Shown: positions 12,751 to 25,285 of the stretch, piece by piece
How the letters are laid out: each line of letters opens with the position of its first letter
How positions within the stretch are numbered: the stretch's first letter is position 1
DNA from: Mya arenaria
Lineage: Eukaryota; Mollusca; Bivalvia; Myida; Myidae
Direction: 5' to 3'
DNA length: 64,000 nucleotides
Assembly (NCBI RefSeq): GCF_026914265.1
Contig: NC_069123.1
Coordinates: forward strand, 53,190,473 to 53,254,472
Translations under genes and position numbers: made by a program
The notes under the pieces: model-generated
Database searches by the model: none
What the model was told of the DNA's origin: nothing
Seen by the model: only the letters and a program-made list of their open reading frames with translations

Positions 12751-13875
12751 ACCTAGACATTACAACCACGGCATGCCTTAGAAAACACTAACCAAGCAAG
12801 AACAACCGAGGCATACCTTAGACAACATAAACTGATACGTTACAACCATGGCGTGCCTTAGAAAACACTAACAAAGCAAGTACAACCACGACATACCTTA
12901 GACTACACTAACCGAGACATTACAACCACGGCTGCCATAGACTAAACTAAGCGAGACATTACAACCACGGCTGCCATAGACTACACTAACCGAGACATAA
13001 CAACAACGGCATACCTTAGACAATACTAACCGAGACGTTACAACCACGGCATGCCTTAGACAACACTAACCGATACGTTACAACCACGGCATGCCTTATA
13101 CAACACAAACCGAGACGTTACAACCACGGCATGCCTTATACAACACTAACCGAGACATAACAACCACGGCATGCCTTAGACAACACTAACCGATACGTTA
13201 CAACCACGGCATACCTTATACAACACAAACCGAGACGTTACAACCACGGCATGCCTTATACAACACTAACCGAGACATAACAACAACGGCATACCTTAGA
13301 CAATACTAACCGAGACGTTACAACCCGGGTATGTCTTATACAACAATAACCGATACGTTACAACCACGGCATGCCTTATACAACACAAACCGAGACGTTA
13401 CAACTCGGGCATGCCTTATACAACACTAACCGAGACGTTACAACCCGGGCATGCCTTATACAACACAAACCGAGACGTTACAACTCGGGCATGCCTTATA
13501 CAACACAAACCGAGACGTTACAACTCGGGCATGCCTTATACAACACTAACCGAGACGTTACAACCACGGTATGCCTTATACAACACTAACCGAGACGTTA
13601 CAACCACGGTATGCCTTATACAACACAAACCGAGACGTTACAACTCGGGCATGCCTTATACAACACTAACCGAGACGTTACAACTCGGGCATGCCTTATA
13701 CAACACTAACCGAGACGTTACAACCCGGGCATGCCTTATACAACACTAACCGAGACGTTACAACCACGGCATGCCTTAGACTACACAAACCGAGACGTTA
13801 CAACCACGGCATGCCTTATACAACACTAACCGAGACGTTACAACCACGGCTGCCATAGACTACACAAACCGAGGC
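12751..13875 (+). repeat. 40-bp minisatellite
   Basis: About 28 copies of a 40-bp unit with core CGAGACGTTACAACCACGGC followed by ATGCCTTATACAACACTAAC. The left third has variable unit length and substitutions; from about 13020 the period is strict. Unit variants (CCACGG, CTCGGG, CCCGGG) alternate, indicating local block duplication. ORFs across it (13371-13749) are repeat-driven, because 120 bp equals 40 codons. Confidence 0.96.
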
Positions 13876-14040
13876 AGCAACAACAGCAGCAGTAGCGGCA
13901 ACAGAATTAGCCGCCTTCAGCAACAGTAGTTAGCAGCAATAGCAGCAACGAAAGCTAACCGACTCAGCAGCAGTGGCAATAATAACCAGCCGACAGAAGC
14001 AACAGTAGCTACTCGCGTTCAGCAAATACAGCAATAGAAG
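13876..14040 (+). repeat. Degenerate CAG/CAA trinucleotide tract
   Basis: Adjoins the 40-bp minisatellite. Rich in CAG, CAA and GCA triplets with interruptions. No open frame of note. Confidence 0.7.
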
Positions 14041-15139
14041 CTAGGTTCTATGCTGTCCTTTTGCTGTAGGTGTAGGTGGCTAGCTGCTATGCAACTGTGC
14101 TGCGACTTTCAAGCGCGTCAATGTTTTTTTTCCGACACAATGTGAGGACTTGTGAAAACTTCTTACGAAATAAACACATGGCGTACTAGAACTATATGTC
14201 CCCATGATAGGGGCAAACCTCACCATGTACCTGTTCCTAAAACCACATTGTCAGACACGTAGTCTTCAGTTTCTATTTTCCATCAATACTTCATCTGAAT
14301 TTTATTTAAATACATAAGTGCCTTTCAAACTATGATAATTAACTATATGATAACTTCAATCAAAAACGCTGATTCTAATTTATACTGATCTGTCTGAAGT
14401 TAATTTCAAAATTGTTAAAATAACTCTTCTCAAGAGAGAATCGGTTAAATTCGTCTAAAAATCTATACTTAAAAGCTTTCATTCTGGGTTTTTTTTCAGT
14501 ATGGGTGTATTTATTACACAAGGCTATTATACTAATATCGATATTTGCATTTGGGTTAGATTTCAGTACAATTAACGATATTGGCGGCACGGACCATATA
14601 AATAGCGTTGGTAAGTCCTGCAGATCAATCCGTTTGTTGTAGACGACTGGTATACAAGTACAGACTTTATTCGGAATATAAAAGAAGGTATGTTTTTAGG
14701 TGTTTTATAGTTTATTCAGTTTAAGAATCATTACGAGTGATTAAAATTATGTAGCACTCGATAGAACATTAATTTTATGAATGTATTTTATAATGTTAGA
14801 GGGGGCATAACTTAGGGCCGTAACCGTTTTGATTGCGCCCTTTCCTCAGAAACAAAATTAGTTTGGTCTAATGTGTTAACGGGGGGGGTACTCCCCCTTT
14901 TTCTCCTATATTGAACTACGGTGTTAAAGTGTGTGGGGGCGCCCCCACCCCCCTGGGTCCGCTAGTGACAATCATCATTGACCAGGCCAAATATTTCCAT
15001 ACTTAAGTATACAATGTTCATTTTTATACTTATAATTTGCGAAATTTCTCTGCATTATTCCAACTAAAATGATAAAAAATAATGCTTCACATTCTATAAT
15101 ATACATGTAGTATGTTTTCAAGTATGTTGTTATTTCCAG
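14041..15139. other. Intergenic or intronic sequence upstream of the 15.1-kb exons
   Basis: AT-rich with a G-rich/C-rich patch at 14880-14965 (runs of 8 G and 6 C). A donor-like GTAAGT occurs at 14611 after a short open stretch, but its phase does not fit the exon at 15140. It is probably intron of the unrecognised gene. Confidence 0.35.
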
Positions 15140-16031
15140 CCTGTGTTCGCGATGGTTAAGCACCTCCAGTTTCGGTACGGACCGTACGTGAAGAGATGAG
15201 ACAAGACCCTGTACTCGGAAGAGCCGCTCGAACCACTCATCCGTGAGTAATATGCTTGCCTTAGTTGTTAGATTCCTGCACGTTATTCATCTGTGAATTG
15301 ATGAGTTTGACTCAGAAAACGTTCTTACTGATTTTGTCAAGTTAAACAATAACGGTACATGTTCTTTAAGAAGTTTTCAGTTAATCAAAATCAGTCAATA
15401 TCTTTTATTGTCTAATTCTTGCCGTTGTTGTTGTAGTAGCTGTTGTTGTAGGTTGTTATTGTATTATTAGACTTGAGCATGTATAGTTCCAGTTGGAATG
15501 TAGTCAACACGTGACAAATGCTGCTTTCTGAATCGTGTAAGTCATTTGCCAAAGACATCAAGACATTTGACCGTACGGACGATTCGTGTTACAGGTGCAC
15601 TGACGGAAGAGGGTTTCCAGGTGACCACAAACCGAGTCGGCTTGAAGGACGCATGCGACCTTTTTGCTGGCAGGGAGCGTCTCTGGTCCACCAGCTTCGC
15701 CCGCCTCATGAATGGTACTATATGTTTGTTTAAGGGTCCGAGAAAGAATCAAATAAGTTATGGTCTAAGAGTCCGTTTTTGAAAGTGTGGTATTTGTGAA
15801 AAGAAATCATAAAAGTCAGGTACTTTTTGTTAAAATGTATGCTATACTTAACTGTGTACCCCATCATAAGTGAGTATTTAGTATCTTCATGTTATGTGTT
15901 TGTCTATTCAAGCGGCGGGCCAGAAGGCGGCGGTGCGCGAGGTGCTTGATGCCTGCGCCAAGAAACTTCCGGGTAACAGGTCCAGCCTTACTGGGACCAA
16001 TGCGCCAGTCTCCAGAGCGCCAAGGAAATGA
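15140..16031 (+). CDS. 3' end of an unrecognised gene, three terminal exons
   Basis: Three exons join in consistent phase: 15140-15242, 15595-15714 and 15913-16031. Both donors (CC|GTGAGT, TG|GTACTA) and acceptors (TTACAG, TTCAAG) are GT-AG, and both introns are phase 1. The last two exons give a coherent, GC-richer coding stretch with segments such as ALTEEGFQVTTNRVGLKDAC, ERLWSTSFARLMN and KAAVREVLDACAKKLPG, then TGA at 16029-16031. I do not recognise the family. The first exon, if it starts at the pyrimidine-rich acceptor ending at 15139, contains an in-frame TGA at 15197-15199, between VKHLQFRYGPYVKR and DKTLYSEEPLEPLIR. The true exon start may lie after it, or the gene may be broken or recoded. 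Upstream exons were not found. The start codon is therefore outside the visible model. Confidence 0.55.
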
Positions 16032-19000
16032 TAAAATGTCCCCGCTTTAATGCTTAGCTTTGTATTAACCACAAAACTTTTATAAATCTTGAAAATTGAT
16101 AAACTTTTCTTATGGGTTGCATTTTAACGTATCGTTTTGTATTCCCAGCAATAATTTTCACAACGATTATGCAGTTGAACTCGAACGGAAACAATCTATA
16201 ACAATAACTTATTGATGAAGCTTGAAGCGTTGGGTCGGGGACGGAAGGATATCTCTTTTATAGTTTAGATGTAAATGCACAGACTTATGACGTGCCTGTC
16301 TAAAATACAAATGGACAGACACTGATGCTCGCTGTGCACAAAATGTAAAATTACAAATACTATGTTGTTATTAAAATGGTACCATTATACCAAATATAGA
16401 ATTGCGTTGTTGTTGCTAACTGTATAATAATAGTTTAGATAATCATAGGGCAGCCATCTTTGTTGTTGTTGTTTTCTGGTAATTCCTTATTATCATTATA
16501 TGTTACGGCCATTTCTATTAGAGTTAGATATTCGCCTTAGCCCAAGGAATTGGAGAAACATGAACCACTCTGGTGAAAATTATTTAGTATTCTGAGAAAA
16601 ACGTCCGTTCATTCCCCTTGACGATGACGGAAAAGACCGAGGTGAAAGTACGGGGCTATCGTGCAAAGGGCATTCGGCCAAAACGGCAATGACCACACTG
16701 CAAGAACTCGCGTGTAACGTTCATCCAGCATAGCTTACGCAATCACTGCGTATTGATATGACTACTGTAAATAGAGACACATACATGTTATGGCCTTACT
16801 TGAACGGGGACTTAATACGATGCAACATGAGAAGTAACGTTTATATATGTGTACGTACTTTCAAGCTTGTTTGGACATATTGAGACAACACTTTCCAATA
16901 ATATACAAGACGAAATTTGATGCAAGACACCACAGACGCGGCTGAATAGGTTTACATGTGAATCTTTATTTTTATCATAATTCGAATGAAGGTCAACATG
17001 TGTTTAACTTTAAACGTTATATTAAGTGATTAAACTAAGCGACACTATAGGAGAAATGTGGAAATTAGTATTTCGCTGTTAACAAGGGAAGCAGCTATAC
17101 TTACGCATTTAAGAATGGCATACCCGAGTTGTCTAAGCGCTATTCACATGTATCCTGTAGCTCTCATATTTAAACCATACTATGTACGTGAAAAGGTAGC
17201 GATTTGACAAAGGGAACTAACCAATACGTCTTACCGGCGACCAGTCACAATAAAAAGAAGCAAATAATTTTATTGATTTTCGATATAGCCGTCTGACTAA
17301 CATTTCGTTTTAAACATATTTTATAACAGTGTTATCTCTTCACGGACATTCAAACGGTTTCTTCACGTCAACATAGTTTAAGAAAAGTTGATAGAAATGT
17401 GTTATTGATAAGTATTCAGTTGGGTTGTAGTATTTAAGTACATATTTAAAAGGGATGCAAACAAATTGGGCCAGGATTTTTCCGACATCAGTTAGAGAGA
17501 GAGAGGGGAGGGGGAGAGAGAGAGGGGGGGGGGGAACGAACGAGGGAGGGGGGGTCGATATTGATGAAATACAAGACAAATAAATAATAAACTTAATGAT
17601 AAAATTATTATAAAGTTAAAACAAAAATCCTCTCAATGTTTTTATTAAATACACGTTTCGAAAGCATGTTCCAATATAAAATGTCATCATCTAGTTCAAA
17701 CATAAATCAGAGGCAATATTAGAGTATCATTAGTTCGTTTGTGTATGAACTTTACAAAGACAATAAATTTCCTTTGTCTCTCTCTTGTCACGTTCTGATC
17801 ACTAATGTCACAAATACATTAATTGTGCAAATATTTGACGTTGTATTTAAACAAAACTGTTAAGAAAAATACATAAAATTGAATGTTTATGCTAAACAAA
17901 TAGTTTTCATTTGAAGAGGAAGTGTTTTATCAAGGATTGCCATTTAATGCGTATTAAAGCTACATTAATGACCATATCGGTGCTTGTTCGCGAATGACAC
18001 CCGAGTAAATCACATATCTTTAGTACCTACATTAACCCAATCAAGATCACTTTATAAACATTTAACCTGTCCCTTTTGAGAAATAACGTGAGTCACATGC
18101 TTTTTATGAAACCTGTGACTGTTACCTTATCAAGAAATGAAGGAATCAATCATGGCTGGCGGGTCTTATATTAGTCTTGGAGAGTATTTTTTAAAGCTAC
18201 AACTACGTGTGTTCATGGTTATTCTAGTTTGTCTCTGTACCCTTAACAAACAATCGCATTTTCATTGTCCAATATGTTGGCAATTGTATGCTTAGTTCGT
18301 GGAATAGGACTCTTGTCTGCACCCTTCGATAATTCAAATTTTCTTCGTGTTTATTTTTACTTTTAGCTTTGTTCACTTCATATACACATGCACTTCCTTT
18401 ATCATTTGTGACCCATAGTACTGTAGGCTCATATGTATGTGTCTATATCATATTTCTGTTTCTATCAACGTCATTTGCCAATTAAGCGTTTGTTGTATTA
18501 CCATTTCATTCACACCTTTAATCGTGTATATATGTAAAACTCTATTAATAAATAAAACAAACTGAAACGTTAATATATGGTATACACGTGTGCCTGGATA
18601 AACATGTGTCTTTAATAGATACGTGATGCTATTCCATAATTCCGACGTTCATTCAAATTATGAAGTTCCCAAACCATTCAAGTGCAGAAGTCTAGCAAAA
18701 ATAACAATTAGTTAAACAGAGTATCACATCCCCCAATACTTTAAAATGTATTTTGTATTTATATTATATGTTCTAATCCCATTGAAGCATGGTTTCAATG
18801 GTTTATGGAGATACTATCTCGTAGTTCGAACACCGATAATCCGAAAGATCGCGTAAGTTATGGTCTGTCAATGTAATCAAAATGATTTGTCGGCTGCTAT
18901 ATATGTTAAAGAGTTCCTATCCATTTTATATCAAACGTTTTTTTTTCACTCGGCAATAAAAGTGCATCGACATGATATAGAAAACAAACAAAAATATGTG

Positions 19001-19132
19001 TATATTTTCAAGTTCGATATTTTTTTCGATATATACCCATCATAAATCCACACGCAATACATCTCGCAAAAAACGCTTGTCCGTATTCCACTTAAGTTAA
19101 ATAGGCCTTTTAACGGCCGTATTCCACTCTAC
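16032..19132. other. Intergenic, no confident gene
   Basis: AT-rich downstream flank of the unrecognised gene. A patch at 16600-16735 is GC-richer and reads about 40 codons open on the plus strand, but lacks splice signals and motifs. Otherwise only a purine-rich tract, listed separately. Confidence 0.5.
17493..17555 (+). repeat. GA/G-rich microsatellite
   Basis: A run of GA dinucleotides merging into G-runs of up to 10, about 60 bp long. The antisense proline-rich ORF at 17340-17579 is composition-driven. Confidence 0.9.
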
Positions 19133-19385
19133 TGGCCACAATTTCTCGAAACTTCTTAAGTCCTTTATAACAGGATTAAGCTAAACTCACTATTTTTGTT
19201 GTTCTATAATATGCGTTATATTTACTTCTTTAAGAGTTTTTTGAAATTATATAAGAAAAATCTGTATGCTAATTAGAAGAAACCATTTTTCATTTAGCAA
19301 AATTTATTATTAGTATGTATTTTGGCTAATTGAAATAAGCGACTTAAGCCTGTAAAGCTTAAGAAGTTTCGAGAAAAGGGGGCCA
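19133..19385. mobile_element. Short inverted-repeat element (MITE family B), copy 1
   Basis: A 253-bp element with ~27-bp terminal inverted repeats: TGGCCACAATTTCTCGAAAC at the left and its near reverse complement, ending GAGAAAAGGGGGCCA, at the right. It has no coding capacity. The same termini and subterminal AACAGGATTAAGCTAAACTC-like words recur at 30176-30529 and, decayed, near 31505-31690. This is a non-autonomous DNA transposon; no clear target duplication is seen. Confidence 0.75.
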
Positions 19386-20049
19386 GACGTCACGTTATAA
19401 CAAGTACCGTTGCGCGATGTTAAAATGACGTCATGAATCATCAAAAATCCACTCGAGTCGAAAAAACAACCTCCCGGATCAACGCAGAAGTAATAACCCT
19501 ATTGTATTGTATCATATGAAAACAGATTCTAAGAAAGTTACTCGGCTACCAAGTTCGAAATTATAATTGTAAATTACATAATATTCTATTTATTCAAAAT
19601 GCATGGTGTAAGATATAAAGTCACAAAATAGATCTCTCTTTGTTCAAATTCAGTCCAATTAAAATCACACGGTAGTCGACAAACAACACAATGTTAAGAA
19701 TGATGGGACACCATGCTCGGCGTTCATTACGTCGACTTATGAAGTGAACGTCCGTCTACGTAAGGTATATGTTGTACGTTGAGACACGTTGCCTTACACA
19801 ATTACGGTTAATAACAAAACTAATGGCTATTTAACCTTATTAACGAAGGATTGATAAAGGCTATGTCCGTTGTTCATACTAAATGCGGCATCTGTTGATG
19901 TAAACGGATATTAAACTATCAATAGCCCAGTTAAACAAAGCTGTCCGCTCTTTTTAATATATAAATTAACCCCATAGCCATGGATATCTTTGAAGAGAAT
20001 AACGATTTTTTTTTATACTTTTGACGCCATACCCGGTCCACTGTCAAAT
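19386..20049. other. Intergenic, no gene seen
   Basis: Unique AT-rich sequence between a short inverted-repeat element and the 42-bp minisatellite. No motif or splice pattern found. Confidence 0.5.
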
Positions 20050-22520
20050 CGAATAGAATGGCCTCGAATATTGGAAGCATGACCCTTGCTTCCGTAGAAA
20101 TGTTCTCGAATATTGGAATCATGGCCCTTGCTGCCATAAAAATGGCCTCAAACATTGGAATCATGACCATTGGCGTAGAATAAAGGAATTATGGCTCTTC
20201 CCCATATATAGGAAACATGGCACATGCTTCCATAGAAACGGCCTCAATTAGGAAACATGGCCGTTGCTTCTACAGAAACGACCTCGAATATATGCTTCCA
20301 CAGACATGGCCTAGGATATACGAAAAATGGCCATTGTTTCCACATAAATGGCTTCGAATAAAGGAAGCATGGCTCTTGCTTCCAAAGAAATGGCCTCGAA
20401 TATTGGAAGCATGGCCATTGCTGCCATAGAAATGGCCTCGAATATTGGAATCATGGCCCTTGCTGCCATGGAAATGGCCTCGAATATTAGAAGCATGGCC
20501 TTTGCTGCCATGGAAATTGCCTCGAATATTGGAAACATATCCCTTGCTTCCAAAGAAATGGCCCCGAATATAGGAAGCATGGCCCTTGCTGCCATAGACA
20601 TGTTCTCGAATATTGGAATGATGGCCCTTTTTTCCATGGAAACGGCCACGGATATTGGAATGATGGCCCTTGCATCAATAGAAACGGCCACGAATATTGG
20701 AATGATGGCCCTTGCTTCCATAAAAACGGCCTCGAATATTGGAAAAATGGCCCTTGCATCCATAGAAACGGCCACGAATATTGGAATGATGGCCCTTGCT
20801 TCCATAGAAACGGCCACGAATATTGGAATGATGGCCCTTGCTTCCAAAGAAACGGCCACGAATATTGGAATGATGGCCCTTGCTTCCATAGAAACGGCCA
20901 CGAATATTGGAATGATGGCCCTTGCTTCCATAGAAACGGCCACGAATATTGGAATGATGGCCCTTGCTTCTATAGAAACGGCCACGAATATTGGAATGAT
21001 GGCCCTTGCTTCCATAGAAACGGCCACGAATATTGGAATGATGGCCCTTGCTTCCAAAGAAACGGCCTCAAATATTGGAAACATGGCTCTAGCTTCCATA
21101 GAAATGACCTTGAATATAGGAAGCAGGCCTCGAAAATTGGAGTCATGACTATTGCTCCCATAGAAACGGTCTCGCATATTGGAATGGTGGCCTTTGCTTC
21201 CACAGAAACGCCCACGAATATTGGAGTCACGACCTTTGCTATCACAGAAACGGCCACGTATATTGGAATCACGACCTTTGCTATCACAGAAACGGCTTCG
21301 AATATTGGAATGGTGGCCTTTGCTTCCATATAAACGGTCACGTACCATAAAAATGGTTCGAATATAGGGAACATGGCCCTTGCTACCATAGAAATGGCAT
21401 CGAATATAGGAAACATGACCCTTGCTATCAAAGAAACGTCCTTGAATATTGGATTGATGACCCTTGCTTCCATAGAAATGGTTCGAATATAGGAATCATG
21501 GCCCTTGCTTCCATAGAAATAGCCTCGAATGTAGGAGTCATGGTCCTTGCTTCCATAGAAATAGCCTCTCGAATATAGGAATCATGGCCCTTGCTTCCAT
21601 AGAAATAGCCTCGAATATAGGAGTCATGGTCCTTGCTTCCATAGAAATAGCCTCGAATATAGGAGTCATGGCCCTTGCTTCCATAGAAATAGCCTTGAAT
21701 ATAGGAGTCATGGCCCTTGCTTCCATAGAAATAGCCTCGAATATAGGAGTCATGGCCCTTGCTTCCATAGAAATAGCCTCGAATATAGGAGTCATGGCCC
21801 TTGCTTCCATAGAAATAGCCTTGAATATAGGAATCATGGCCCTTGCTTCCATAGAAATAGCCTCGAATATAGGAGTCATGGCCCTTGCTTCCATAGAAAT
21901 AGCCTCGAATATAGGAGTCATGGCCCTTGCTTCCATAGAAATAGCCTTGAATATAGGAGTCATGGCCCTTGCTTCCATAGAAATAGCCTCGAATATAGGA
22001 GTCATGGCCCTTGCTTCCATAGAAATAGCCTCGAATATAGGAGTCATGGCCCTTGCTTCCATAGAAATAGCCTTGAATATAGGAATCATGGCCCTTGCTT
22101 CCATAGAAATAGCCTCGAATATAGGAGTCATGGCCCTTGCTTCCATAGAAATAGCCTTGAATATAGGAGTCATGGCCCTTGCTTCCATAGAAATAGCCTC
22201 GAATATAGGAGTCATGGCCCTTGCTTCCATAGAAATAGCCTTGAATATAGGAGTCATGGCCCTTGCTTCCATAGAAATAGCCTCGAATATAGGAGTCATG
22301 GCCCTTGCTTCCATAGAAATAGCCTCGAATATAGGAGTCATGGCCCTTGCTTCCATAGAAATAGCCTCGAATATAGGAGTCATGGCCCTTGCTTCCATAG
22401 AAATAGCCTCGAATATAGGAATCATGGCCCTTGCTTCCATAGAAATAGCCTCGAATATAGGAGTCATGGCCCTTGCTTCCATAGAAATAGCCTTGAATAT
22501 TGGGATCATGGTCCTTCCTT
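20050..22520. repeat. 42-bp minisatellite, open on both strands
   Basis: About 58 copies of a 42-bp unit, core ATGGCCCTTGCTTCCATAGA followed by AATAGCCTCGAATATAGGAGTC. Because 42 is divisible by 3, a frame lacking a stop in the unit stays open across the array. The plus strand (21584-22561) reads a 14-residue repeat like MALASIEIASNIGV, and the minus strand (21538-22536) reads EAISMEARAMTPIF. The left part (20050-21480) is diverged and interrupted. The right part (21480-22520) is almost homogeneous, with CCTCG/CCTTG variants in short blocks. No splice sites, signal peptide or upstream start context support translation, so this is best called satellite DNA. Confidence 0.95.
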
Positions 22521-23129
22521 CCCGTAAAGAAAACAAAACGACAGAAAAAGAAATCGCTTAAAAGGAAACTTAATCGACTTAGTGTTAAACGTTTGTGTGT
22601 TCGGTACTACATGTATATGAAAAATAATTGCACCATATGTGAACGCTGCCCTGTGATTATGTTTGTGCACCACACAACATGCAAACCGAGGCTTGTGCAA
22701 ATTATAAAAAGAAATCAACAGTGCCTGAAGGCCTTATATATTTACAAAAATAAAATAGTTCAAAAGGTAACGTACTTTTGCACTGTTTGCGTACAGCTGA
22801 AAAGTCAACGTAGGTTTGTTTGTACCTCAGATTTAATCAAGTACTAAGCTGCGCTCATTAGTAAACACAAACATACATTGTTTAAACTAGAATATTTGTT
22901 TGTCATATCGCTTACCCAATCAAATTACTAGATTTGCGATGGACAGCATGAGTCGTAGCTCATGTTTGGATTCTGAAAACTAATAGTTACATTGTACCTT
23001 TGTCAAATCCATTACTGCATTACTAGTATAATTGTTTGGTGTTTCCAGGATCTTAAGCTTGCCAATACACAACCACATTCGAGTCAACGAGTCTATGACT
23101 TGTTTACTTAGATAAAGCCAGTCAAATTA
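22521..23129. other. Intergenic between two satellite arrays
   Basis: AT-rich. The 115-codon ORF starting at 22500 begins inside the minisatellite and reads out into unique sequence without motifs, so it is not supported as a gene. Confidence 0.5.
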
Positions 23130-24521
23130 AGCTGTGTGAAGTTAGCTAAACATACGACATTGGACATTGGACATTCAAAATCGAATGTTGTGCTGGCACG
23201 ACATTGGACATTGGACATTCAAAATCGAATGTTGTGCTGGCACGACATTGGACATTGGACATTCAAAATCGAATGTTGTGCTGGCACGACATTGAACATT
23301 GGACATTCAAAATCGAATGTTGTGCTGGCACGACATTGTACATTGGATATTCAAAATCGAATATTCAAAATCGAATGTTGTGCTGGCACGACATTGTACA
23401 TTGGACATTCAAAATCGAATGTTGTGCTGGCACGACATTGGACATTGGATATTCAAAATCGAATGTTGTGCTGGCACGACATTGGACATTGGACATTCAA
23501 AATCGAATGTTGTGCTGGCACGACATTGGACATTGGACATTCAAAATCGAATGTTGTGCTGGCACGACATTGGACATTGGACATTCAAAATCGAATGTTG
23601 TGCTGGCACGGCATTGGACATTGGACATTCAAAAGTGAAAGTCGTGCTGGCACGACATTGGACATTGTACATTCAAAATAGAATGTTGTGCTGGCACGAC
23701 ATTGGACATTGGACATTCAAAATCGAATGTTGTGCTGGCACGACATTGGACATTGGACATTCAAAAGTGAAAGTCGTGCTGACACGACATTGGACATTGG
23801 ACATTCAAAAATGAATGTTGTGCTAGCACGACATTGGACATTGGGATTTCGAAAATGAATGTCGTGCTAGCACGACATTGGACATTCAAAATCGAATGTT
23901 GTGCTGGCACGACATTGGACATTGGGCATTCAAAATCGAATGTTTTGCTGGCACGACATTGGACATTCAAAAGTGAAAGTCGTGCTAGCACGACATTGGA
24001 CATTGGACATTCAAAAGTGAAAGTCGTGCTGGCACGACATTGGACATTGTACATTCAAAATAGAATGTTGTGCTGGCACGACATTGGACATTGGACATTC
24101 AAAATCGAATGTTGTGCTGGCACGACATTGGACATTGGACATTCAAAAGTGAAAGTCGTGCTGACACGACATTGGACATTGGACATTGGACATTCAAAAA
24201 TGAATGTTGTGCTAGCACGACATTGGACATTGGGATTTCGAAAATGAATGTCGTGCTAGCACGACATTGGACATTCAAAATCGAATGTTGTGCTGGCACG
24301 ACATTGGACATTGGGCATTCAAAATCGAATGTTTTGCTGGCACGACATTGGACATTGGACATTCAAAAGTGAAAGTCGTGCTAGCACGACATTGGACATT
24401 GGACATTCAAAAGTGAAAGTCGTGCTAGCACGACATTGGACATTGGACATTCAACAAATTAATGTCGTGCCAGCACGACATTGGACATTGGACATTGGAA
24501 TGTCGTGCCAGCAACACAGCC
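23130..24521 (+). repeat. 44-bp satellite array A (plus orientation)
   Basis: About 30 copies of a ~44-bp unit built from GACATTGGACATTGGACATTC, then AAAATCGAATGTTGTGCTGG or the variant AAAAGTGAAAGTCGTGCTAG. The left edge is sharp: AGCTGTGTGAAGTTAGCT directly precedes the first unit, and the same sequence bounds the arrays at 38142 and 44227. The right end reads ACACAGCC, close to the reverse complement of the left end, so the whole array may be a mobile unit. Long ORFs such as 23136-23681 are repeat-driven. Confidence 0.93.
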
Positions 24522-25285
24522 TTATTTTTCACGAAAAAGATTATCGAAAAAAAATAAAGCGCTTATTAATAAATATAACGCATATAAAAATATGTTTATT
24601 AATCTTGCCATATGCTGTAAAATATAAAATTTGCGTTTAAGATGAATAATAAAACGCATGAAAGTTCTGTTGCTCAAATAAACGATAAGTGACCTGCACT
24701 CTTATATTTCTATTGCATGTTTGCAACTGAATGTCTACCGTCGGCACTAATGGCCTTTCAGACAAACTTGCGTGTCATTATCGTCCATATTATGTCCCAT
24801 ACTTATATTTGCATTGTTTCATATGCCATAAATCTGAGGCCGTATTTCATGCGGCCGTGCAAAAGTAATCAAAGGTATCGATGAATCGCTGTTTGCTCCT
24901 GTACTTCAATGACTTCTTATCGTTTAAAACCAGAGGATAAAATTTTACTTCTATTTCTTCATTAATTCCTTCTCTGGACACTCGTAAACCGTGCAAATGA
25001 TGCTGAGTGGCGGCTCGCTGGTTTTGTACAGCTAAGTATACAAGGTCGGTTCTCAGACCAACGAGGCTTCTCATTCACGGCTTGCCGCTCAGTGACACTG
25101 GTGCCGCGGAGAGTTCATGTTCGGGTTATCGGGAAGCATTACAATCATAGTACATACGCTAATCTGTACATTGTGGTAAATGGACAGTATCAGTTTTATT
25201 TGTTTCGGAATTAGTGTTGTTATAGATATAAAAGAAAGGAAAACAGATAGTTTGATGCCGAGTTCAACCATGTAAAACATTCAAA
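24522..25285. other. Flank upstream of the GPCR gene
   Basis: Unique sequence that should contain the promoter and 5'UTR of the GPCR gene, though no TATA box or initiator can be fixed. A 75-codon minus-strand ORF (24847-25074) has fairly protein-like composition but no recognisable domain or splice partners. Confidence 0.45.

Noticed and set aside
13371-13749. ORFs of 72 and 112 codons in the 40-bp minisatellite
   Set aside because: They are translations of the tandem unit (120-bp period in codons) without start context or motifs.
16600-16735. Possible extra exon downstream of the 15-kb gene
   Set aside because: It is open for about 40 codons, but the preceding exon already ends in a stop and no phase-matched splice sites were found.
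22500-22847. 115-codon ORF at the end of the 42-bp minisatellite
   Set aside because: It starts inside the repeat and reads into AT-rich unique sequence without any motif.
23136-24640. Many 60-181-codon ORFs with 'DIGHSK/VVLARHWT' repeats, also at 38.2-44.2 kb on both strands
   Set aside because: They are translations of the 44-bp satellite in several frames; unit length is not stable and frames change freely.
24847-25074. 75-codon minus-strand ORF upstream of the GPCR gene
   Set aside because: Composition is fairly protein-like, but no domain, partner exon or conserved motif was recognised; noted in the flank entry only.
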